A stretch of DNA of 9,541 nt from Planctomycetota bacterium (GTDB lineage: Bacteria > Planctomycetota > Phycisphaerae > UBA1845 > CAIVHJ01). Both the position numbers and the translations under genes were made by a program. Positions within the stretch are counted from its first letter, which is position 1, and each line of letters opens with the position of its first letter. The stretch covers positions 1-9,541 of the forward strand of contig JADFJZ010000019.1 in the NCBI GenBank assembly GCA_022565195.1. The letters run 5' to 3'. Positions 5,150 through 9,541 of the stretch are shown one piece after another. Under the pieces are notes generated by a model. That model was not told the origin of the DNA, ran no database searches, and saw only the letters and a program-made list of their open reading frames with translations.

Positions 5150-5917
5150 TTGGCGAACTCACAGCGCATTCAAAAGGTCTTGGCGGCGGCGGGTTATGGC
5201 TCGCGGCGGGGGTGCGAGGACTTGGTGCGCGAAGGGCACGTTCAAGTCAACGGCACCTACGTGCGTAAGCTGCCGGTGCTGGTCGATCCCGAGGCGGACG
5301 ACATTCGCATCGATGGCCGGCGACTCAAGAAAGCCAAGCTGGTCTACTATCTGCTGCACAAGCCGAAGGGCGTGCTGTGTACCAACAGCGATCCGGCGGG
5401 GCGCATGCGGGCGATCGACCTTCTGCCCGGCGTGCGGCAGCGGGTCTACCCCGTGGGGCGGCTCGATGCGAACAGTACGGGGTTGCTGCTGATGACCAAC
5501 GACGGCGAACTGGCTGACTTGCTGACGCATCCGCGCTACGGCATCGAGAAGACCTATCAAGCGACGGTGGCAGGCCGTATTTCCACTGCCGCGATCGAGA
5601 AGCTCAAGAAAGGCGTGTGGCTCGCGGAAGCCAAGACGCAGCCGGGCAGGGTCAAAGTGCTTCGTCGCGGGCGCGAAGACAGCATTCTGGAAATCAAAAT
5701 CCGCGAAGGCCGCAATCGGCATATCCGCCGCGTGCTGGCGCGGCTGGGGCATAAGGTCGTGAGGTTGAAACGCACGCGCATCGGCAGGCTGGGCATGCGC
5801 GGCCTGGGGCTGGGCAACTTTCGCCTGCTGACAAATCAGGAAGTTTCGGAACTTAGGAAACTCGCCGCGTCCAAAGCGCAGCCGAGAAGTGATTCACGCG
5901 TCAAACGAGCTTCATGA
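5150..5917 (+). CDS. rluB: RsuA/RluB/RluF-type rRNA pseudouridine synthase
   Basis: The 255-residue protein isomerises uridine to pseudouridine in rRNA, probably 23S as in RluB, though 16S (RsuA-like) cannot be excluded. An S4 RNA-binding domain comes first (QRIQKVLAAAGYGSRR, residues 5-20, to about 60). The catalytic domain has HKPKGV (70-75), GRLDANSTGLLLMTNDG (103-119) with catalytic Asp106, EKTY (133-136) and EGRNRHIRRV near the end. Length and motifs are typical. There is no in-frame ATG or GTG near the S4 domain. TTG at 5150 is chosen because it gives the usual short N-terminus, with CGGAG (5134-5138) upstream at 11 nt; TTG at 5126 and 5141 are alternatives. The frame stays open upstream through the hicB tail, so an in-frame fusion cannot be ruled out. 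It probably shares the hicB promoter. The 3' end overlaps the convergent gene by 17 bp. Confidence 0.88.
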   Translation: MANSQRIQKVLAAAGYGSRRGCEDLVREGHVQVNGTYVRKLPVLVDPEADDIRIDGRRLKKAKLVYYLLHKPKGVLCTNSDPAGRMRAIDLLPGVRQRVYPVGRLDANSTGLLLMTNDGELADLLTHPRYGIEKTYQATVAGRISTAAIEKLKKGVWLAEAKTQPGRVKVLRRGREDSILEIKIREGRNRHIRRVLARLGHKVVRLKRTRIGRLGMRGLGLGNFRLLTNQEVSELRKLAASKAQPRSDSRVKRAS

Positions 5918-6764
5918 CGACGGCGACCGCCGGCACCAAGACCACAACCGCGAGCAGCCCCCAGCGCAGCTTCGATATTGCAGCAGCGCGCCGGATTTCC
6001 TCGCCGATCAGGAAGATGCCCCGGGGGAACAGATACGGCAGCACCACCAGCGCGAAGAATAACCCCAGCAGACTGATGATGCCGAACTCGAACATTGATC
6101 GCGTCGCCCCTTTGGCGGCTGCGCCCTGTGCGTCGGCGCCTGCGTCGGCGCCTGCGTCGGTTGCAGCGCCCGCTGCTTGCAGCAGGTCGGTCTGCTCGGC
6201 TGCGGGGGGCAGCATGTCGAGCTGGCGCATCAAAGGTGGGCCGACCAAAGACGCCGCGTACGCGATCAACACGAGGATCACCATGCCGATCCAGAAGCGC
6301 GTGCTGAGCAGGAACGAATACCACCGATACGTGGACTCGACACCGCTGCGGAGCTTGCCGAACAGCCCCAGCGAGGCCTGCTCGTCACCGCCTTCCACAA
6401 TCACGGAGACGGACCAGCCGGGAAAGTAATCCTGGAAGCGCACCATGGCCATCATCGATTTGTCTTCCGGCTGAACGCTGATGCCGATCGATTGCAGGCG
6501 CTCCTGAGCACTATTGCCGTAGGACACGACTTCGCTGAGCCGCTGAAAGTGCATTTCGCCGGTGCGGGTACAGGCGCGCACGTCGATCACCGGGGGCTTA
6601 TCCGGATGGGCCAGCCCGACGCCGTGTTGCATTTCTTTCAAGAGGCTCTCGAGGTGATCCCCGGTCAGGGCGAAGCACTTGTTGTCGTAGTGGTGAAAAG
6701 AAGGGCCTTCGGCGAACTCGCCGCGTTTGTATCTGGGGAACAGGCCCATTTGCTTGTCGAACAT
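5901..6764 (-). CDS. Three-helix membrane protein with a soluble N-terminal domain, function unknown
   Basis: The 287-residue product has a soluble N-terminal part (1-155) followed by transmembrane segments near 157-175, 227-247 and 267-287. Between the first two helices lies an Ala/Asp/Gly-rich linker (about 197-218, including DAGADAGADAQGAAA). I do not recognise a family. The N-terminal half contains conserved-looking stretches such as LFPRYKRGEFAEGPSFHHYDNKCF (split: LFPRYKRGEF at 8-17, FHHYDNKCF at 23-31) and VIDVRACTRTGEMHFQ (59-74), but no known catalytic motif. ATG at 6764 is preferred over the frame's upstream extension to 6806 because AAGGAG (6771-6776, complement) is 6 nt before it. 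It is convergent with the pseudouridine synthase gene, sharing its last 17 bp, and has no partner on its own strand except tRNA-Tyr upstream. Confidence 0.8.
   Translation of the reverse strand: MFDKQMGLFPRYKRGEFAEGPSFHHYDNKCFALTGDHLESLLKEMQHGVGLAHPDKPPVIDVRACTRTGEMHFQRLSEVVSYGNSAQERLQSIGISVQPEDKSMMAMVRFQDYFPGWSVSVIVEGGDEQASLGLFGKLRSGVESTYRWYSFLLSTRFWIGMVILVLIAYAASLVGPPLMRQLDMLPPAAEQTDLLQAAGAATDAGADAGADAQGAAAKGATRSMFEFGIISLLGLFFALVVLPYLFPRGIFLIGEEIRRAAAISKLRWGLLAVVVLVPAVAVVMKLV
6129..6160. repeat. 12-bp tandem repeat in the linker of the membrane protein gene
   Basis: TGCGTCGGCGCC occurs at 6129-6140 and 6141-6152 and in part at 6153-6160. It encodes the repeated GADA units of the linker on the minus strand. 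Because the unit is four codons long, copy-number change would keep the reading frame. Confidence 0.8.
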
Positions 6765-6922
6765 TGACGGCTCCTTCGCCCGGAGATGCGTATCGAACGA
6801 GTACACTCAGGCTACTCGTTTGACGTACGCCCGTCAAGAAACGCGCAGCCCGCAACGAGGTGCCTGAAGTCTGATCGGCCCGGGAAGTGCGATCCACGCC
6901 GATGCTTCGGGTTTTTTGATAA

Positions 6923-7006
6923 TGGGAGCGCCAGGATTCGAACCTGGGAAGGCTTACGCCAACGGGTTTACAGCCCGTCCCCTTTGGCCAACTCGGGCAC
7001 ACTCCC
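6923..7006 (-). tRNA. tRNA-Tyr (GTA anticodon)
   Basis: The minus strand forms a class II tRNA of 84 nt. The acceptor stem is GGGAGTG (7006-7000) with CGCTCCC (6930-6924) and one G-T pair. The anticodon arm is ACGGG-CTGTAAA-CCCGT with GTA at 6971-6969. A long variable arm (TTGGCGTAAGCC region) and the T-arm CCAGG-TTCGAAT-CCTGG follow, and the discriminator is A. The long variable arm and GTA identify bacterial tRNA-Tyr. The CCA end is not encoded (the next bases are TTA). It stands alone, with no other tRNA nearby. Confidence 0.95.
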
Positions 7007-7116
7007 AATCGGTGCGTTGGAGACCACTCGACGAACAAGTTGGCCAGCGTGCTCCAGCGGCTGCCGAATTGCAGACATTCGGTGCGGATGGTACCAACGA
7101 ATGGCATGGATGGGAA

Positions 7117-7145
7117 TAGGACACTGCTCGTTCGGCAGTGTCCTA
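7117..7145. repeat. Perfect 11-bp hairpin downstream of dnaA
   Basis: TAGGACACTGC (7117-7127) pairs with GCAGTGTCCTA (7135-7145) around the 7-nt loop TCGTTCG. It lies about 150 bp after the dnaA stop on that gene's strand. No T-tract follows on either strand, so it could be a factor-aided 3' end, an mRNA stabiliser or another dispersed palindrome. Confidence 0.6.
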
Positions 7146-7181
7146 ATGATGTTTGAGTAGATTGCTCAGCCGGTGCGAATC

Positions 7182-7255
7182 GGGTGAATCCACCCCGTCT
7201 GAAGACTCGCGCGGGCTCCCGACAAGTCGGGACTGGTTCCGCCGGCGGCTCCTTG
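7182..7255 (-). repeat. Possible degenerate relative of the cloverleaf repeat
   Basis: On the minus strand this stretch begins with CAAGGAGCCGC (7255-7245), the same 11-mer that begins the cloverleaf at 2946-2956. A run of short palindromes follows: TCCCGAC-TT-GTCGGGA (7232-7217), GTCTTCAGAC (7206-7197, with the CTTCAG loop) and GGGTG-GATT-CACCC (7195-7182). The closing GGCTCCTTG arm is missing. The shared 11-mer and loop suggest a decayed or partial member of the same repeat class, though chance cannot be ruled out. Confidence 0.4.
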
Positions 7256-7296
7256 TTTCGTTCGCTATGAAAACATCAGCAAACATTGCCGTTCCG

Positions 7297-8859
7297 CTAT
7301 GCGGACGGCGCGCCGGCTGCAGGCACGGTTTCCTGCGGCGCGGGGACGGCATTGGCGTCCATCGGCGTCGGCTGCGTCGCTCGGGCGAGGACGGCAGGGG
7401 CGGCCGTCGAGGGCTGCTCTGCCGAGTCGGCTTGGACGTGGCTGATGGGCAGCCCTAACTGTTCTTCCATTTCACTGATAATCGACAACAGCGGCATCTG
7501 CTTCTCGCCCGTGGGCGTGTTCCAGCGCACCATGCCATTCTCCTGCAGGATTCTGCCCATCTTGGCGCGGGCCAGGATCACGGTCGAGTGGTTCTTGTTG
7601 CCCATCAGGCGCCCGATTTCGGGGTAGCTCATGGTGGTGTGCTTGCGGGCAAGCCACATGGCGACGCCGCGGGAGAGGGCGATGGTTCGGGTCTTGCGCG
7701 AGGTGTGCAGATCGCCGGGAGACAGCCCAAAGAAAATCGCGGACACGCTCTCGATGTCGCTGAGCCTGACGATCGGGGCCGTCTTGGTGAGGTGCTCTTG
7801 CAAAGCCTGTTGGGCGAGCGCCAGCGTGATCGGCTGGCGTGAGATCGAGGCAAAGGCCAACAGCTTCAGGATGGCGCCTTCCAGCTCGCGGACGTTGCTG
7901 GTGATCTTGTCGGCGACGTATTCGACCACGGGGTCTGCGATTTCGCGATTCATCTGCACCAGCCGGTGCTTCAGGATCGCCACGCGGTGCTCAAACGTCG
8001 GCGCGTCGATCTTGACCACCATGCCGGCGACAAAACGGTTGACCAGCGATTCGGAGAGATTGCCGATCAGCTTGGGATGGGCGTCGGAAGCCATGACGAC
8101 CTGCTTTCCCGCCGCATCGATGGCATTGAAGGTGTGCAGAAACTCTTCCTGCGTGGCCTTCTTGTTGGCCAGGAAGTGGATGTCATCGATCAACAGCACG
8201 TCGACGCTTCGAAAGCGATGCCGAAAAGGATCGCGATTGTTGCTCTTGATGGCATAGACGAAGTGATTGGTAAACTCCTCGCCGGTGACGTAAACGCAAT
8301 CGAGTTGCGGGTTCTTCTGCTTGATTCCATTATAGATCGCTTGCAACAAGTGCGTTTTGCCGAGCCCGCACCCGCCGTGAACGAACAGCGGGTTGTACTG
8401 GGTCGCGGGGCTCTCGACGACGCTGACTGCGCATCCATGGGCGAGCCGATTGCTCGAGCCGACGACGAAATCCTCCAGCCGTCCACGCAAGGGCTTTTTG
8501 GGTTTCATCGGAGCACCCTGGCGATGTTCCCGCGCCTCGCGCTCCGGATTGTTCGCCACGAAGTGAACCTGAGAGTCCAGTTGCCGCTTCTTCAGATTCT
8601 TCGACAGCGCCGGGTCAATCGAAAAACTCAAACGGGGTTCTTCGCCGGTGATTTCCGTCGCCGCCTCGAGGATCACGTCTGAGAAATGGTTCTCGATCCA
8701 CGAACCAATGAACATGTTTGGAACGCCGATCTTGAGGAATCCATCGCCCAGGTGCAAGTGTGTGGTGTTCTTGAACCACAACTTGTGGCGCTGGGGACCG
8801 ATCTTCTCTGCGATTCGTGCTTCGACCTGGGAAACCACATCTGCACTGAGTGTGTCCAC
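7297..8859 (-). CDS. dnaA: Chromosomal replication initiator protein DnaA
   Basis: DnaA binds DnaA boxes at oriC, melts the duplex and helps load the replicative helicase. The 520-residue product has all four domains: an N-terminal domain (about 1-80), a linker (81-125), the AAA+ core and a C-terminal helix-turn-helix. Motifs are Walker A GGCGLGKT (162-169), Walker B VLLIDD (221-226), sensor I ASDAHPK (257-263, in place of the common SDRPPK), a candidate arginine finger R275 (VNRF), sensor II NVRELEGA with R324, and the recognition region SYPEIGRLMGNKNHSTV (411-427). The usual DHTT is NHST here. An Ala/Pro-rich tail of about 45 residues (476-520) extends beyond the normal C-terminus. GTG at 8859 is set by GGAAGGAG (8866-8873, complement) 6 nt upstream. 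dnaN does not flank it; a GNAT gene lies upstream and tRNA-Tyr downstream. Confidence 0.97.
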   Translation of the reverse strand: MDTLSADVVSQVEARIAEKIGPQRHKLWFKNTTHLHLGDGFLKIGVPNMFIGSWIENHFSDVILEAATEITGEEPRLSFSIDPALSKNLKKRQLDSQVHFVANNPEREAREHRQGAPMKPKKPLRGRLEDFVVGSSNRLAHGCAVSVVESPATQYNPLFVHGGCGLGKTHLLQAIYNGIKQKNPQLDCVYVTGEEFTNHFVYAIKSNNRDPFRHRFRSVDVLLIDDIHFLANKKATQEEFLHTFNAIDAAGKQVVMASDAHPKLIGNLSESLVNRFVAGMVVKIDAPTFEHRVAILKHRLVQMNREIADPVVEYVADKITSNVRELEGAILKLLAFASISRQPITLALAQQALQEHLTKTAPIVRLSDIESVSAIFFGLSPGDLHTSRKTRTIALSRGVAMWLARKHTTMSYPEIGRLMGNKNHSTVILARAKMGRILQENGMVRWNTPTGEKQMPLLSIISEMEEQLGLPISHVQADSAEQPSTAAPAVLARATQPTPMDANAVPAPQETVPAAGAPSA

Positions 8860-9161
8860 GGCGCGCTCCTTCCCCGATACACAGGGATACTGCGGGTTAG
8901 CGGCTTATGAAATTGACCTATGACAATTGGGGCCGATCGCCAAGGAGCTCAATCTGGTCGTCAAATCGGTCGGCCCGGAAATGTCTCCACAACAGACGCG
9001 AAGAATATCACCGACCGCGGCGAGCGTCAATAGCAAAACGAGGGAGATTCTTATTCACATCGCGCTTGATCGACGACGCGCAGAGGTTTACGTCGGCAAG
9101 AAAATTATTTTCAACGAGTTTGTCACACGGAATCCTGCCGCTGTGAGCAAGAGGTGGATAA
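8860..9161. other. dnaA-upstream region, candidate part of oriC
   Basis: The 263-bp gap between dnaA and the GNAT stop, plus the end of the GNAT gene, contains one full match to TTWTNCACA (TTATTCACA, 9051-9059). It also has one TTATCCACC on the minus strand (9161-9153, one mismatch to TTATCCACA), one TTTGTCACA (9119-9127, one mismatch to the relaxed consensus) and a weaker GTCTCCACA (8983-8991). An AT-rich patch at 9100-9117 could serve as an unwinding element. Four loose sites are fewer than in classical origins, so this may only be an autoregulatory region. Two plus-strand ORFs here have no recognisable features. Confidence 0.4.
9051..9059 (+). promoter_or_regulatory. DnaA box
   Basis: TTATTCACA matches the relaxed DnaA box TTWTNCACA at every position. 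It lies 192 bp upstream of the dnaA start codon, in the dnaA/GNAT gap, where DnaA boxes often mediate origin function or autoregulation. Confidence 0.5.
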
Positions 9162-9541
9162 CTCAGAAGCGGGCGCGCGGAGCTTGCGGATCCAGGCGTG
9201 ACGGCGATCGGTTTCATTGAAGCCGAACGACGCGTAGATCTTACCGGCGTAATGGTTGAGATGATCGACGGCAAGCATCAAGTGCTCGCTGTGGGTCCGG
9301 ACGGCTTGCTCAATCGCCAGTCGCACCAAATAACTGCCGTAAGAACAACCCCGTGCTTCAGGCACCACTCCAACGTAAACGATTTCCATCGCTGGTTGCA
9401 GCGGCACATGGGTAAGCAGCACTACGCCAACAGGGTCAGCACCGACTTTCGCGATCAGCCAGAGTCTGGGATCGTGAATGCCCGTGTGGCGATGGCTCAG
9501 CACGATTTCCTCCATCGTCCTGAGTCCGTTCAAACCTGGGC
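9123..9541 (-). CDS. GNAT-family N-acetyltransferase, 5' end outside the window
   Basis: The visible 138 residues are the C-terminal part of a GNAT acetyltransferase, which transfers acetyl from acetyl-CoA to an amine; the substrate is unknown. WLIAKVGADPVGVVLLTHV fits strands 3-4, and EIVYVGVVPEARGCSYGSYL fits motif A with the CoA-pyrophosphate loop (RGxxxG, with Ser-Tyr before the last Gly). NHYAGKIYASFGF fits motif B, ending in the usual YxxxGF. The frame is still open at the window edge and no well-placed RBS precedes the only early start (TTG at 9533), so the gene is 5'-truncated by the window. A short tail (SELSTSCSQRQDSV) runs past the GNAT fold, and its DNA holds a DnaA-box-like site. 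It lies 263 bp upstream of dnaA on the same strand. Confidence 0.85.
   Translation of the reverse strand, partial: PGLNGLRTMEEIVLSHRHTGIHDPRLWLIAKVGADPVGVVLLTHVPLQPAMEIVYVGVVPEARGCSYGSYLVRLAIEQAVRTHSEHLMLAVDHLNHYAGKIYASFGFNETDRRHAWIRKLRAPASELSTSCSQRQDSV

Larger units (their letters stand above)
7007..7296. other. Non-coding gap between dnaA stop and tRNA-Tyr
   Basis: No credible gene is seen here. It contains two hairpin features, listed separately, and lies downstream of dnaA and upstream of tRNA-Tyr on the minus strand. I see no clear -10/-35 pair for the tRNA and no stem followed by a T-tract for dnaA. Confidence 0.6.

Noticed and set aside
4829..5917. 362-codon continuous frame ending in the pseudouridine synthase
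   Set aside because: The first part reads hicB out of frame (Arg-rich, low-quality sequence), and the true S4 domain starts near 5150. I treat only the 3' part as the gene.
6899..6917. CCGA-TGCT-TCGG stem followed by six T residues
   Set aside because: It looks like a plus-strand terminator, but the stem is only 4 bp and no plus-strand gene ends nearby. On the minus strand the T-tract is on the wrong side for tRNA-Tyr.
8927..9220. 97-codon plus-strand ORF in the dnaA/GNAT gap
   Set aside because: No RBS or recognisable domain, and it overlaps the DnaA-box region and the real GNAT gene on the other strand.

Overview
The window looks like chromosomal DNA from a high-GC bacterium of the Planctomycetes, most likely an uncultured Phycisphaerae-like lineage. 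The clues are a secreted protein ending in a planctomycete-style dockerin, a membrane protein with a double CxxC zinc ribbon, a small CSDCELC-type protein, a dnaA with no dnaN beside it, and intergenic DNA crowded with short palindromic repeats. The phylum call rests on recognised sequence style and not on a database search.

Layout, left to right. A LarA-family nickel-pincer racemase/epimerase (88-1404, minus) is divergent from a zinc-ribbon multi-pass membrane protein (1575-2555, plus) that has a consensus-like promoter and probably a leaderless start. A 97-residue Cys-rich protein (2645-2938, plus) follows. Next is about 700 bp without a convincing gene (2939-3644) that holds a cloverleaf-like repeat, several hairpins sharing a CTTYAG loop, an 83-bp long-stem hairpin resembling ends of REP-associated (RAYT) elements, and one copy of a planctomycete dispersed repeat. 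A secreted protein with two H-X9-DG-like repeats and a dockerin (3645-4622, minus) has its own promoter. Between it and the next gene lies a MITE-like inverted repeat (4753-4849). A truncated, apparently frameshifted HicB antitoxin (4929-5090) with an extended -10 promoter and strong RBS precedes an RsuA/RluB-type pseudouridine synthase (5150-5917, TTG start). The synthase overlaps tail-to-tail by 17 bp with an unrecognised three-helix membrane protein (5901-6764, minus).

The right third contains tRNA-Tyr(GTA) (6923-7006, minus), a hairpin-rich gap, dnaA (7297-8859, minus, GTG start), a 263-bp dnaA-upstream region that is a candidate part of oriC, and the 3' part of a GNAT acetyltransferase cut by the window edge. 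Translation-related genes (tRNA-Tyr, rRNA pseudouridine synthase) and replication initiation lie near each other, but no multi-gene pathway is encoded.

No complete defence or other novel multi-gene system is visible. The most unusual material is non-coding: the 62-nt fully paired cloverleaf repeat, the constant-loop/variable-stem hairpin family, the RAYT-like hairpin and the MITE-like element. Also worth a look are the decayed hicB running in frame toward the pseudouridine synthase, and the substituted DNA-recognition signature in DnaA.
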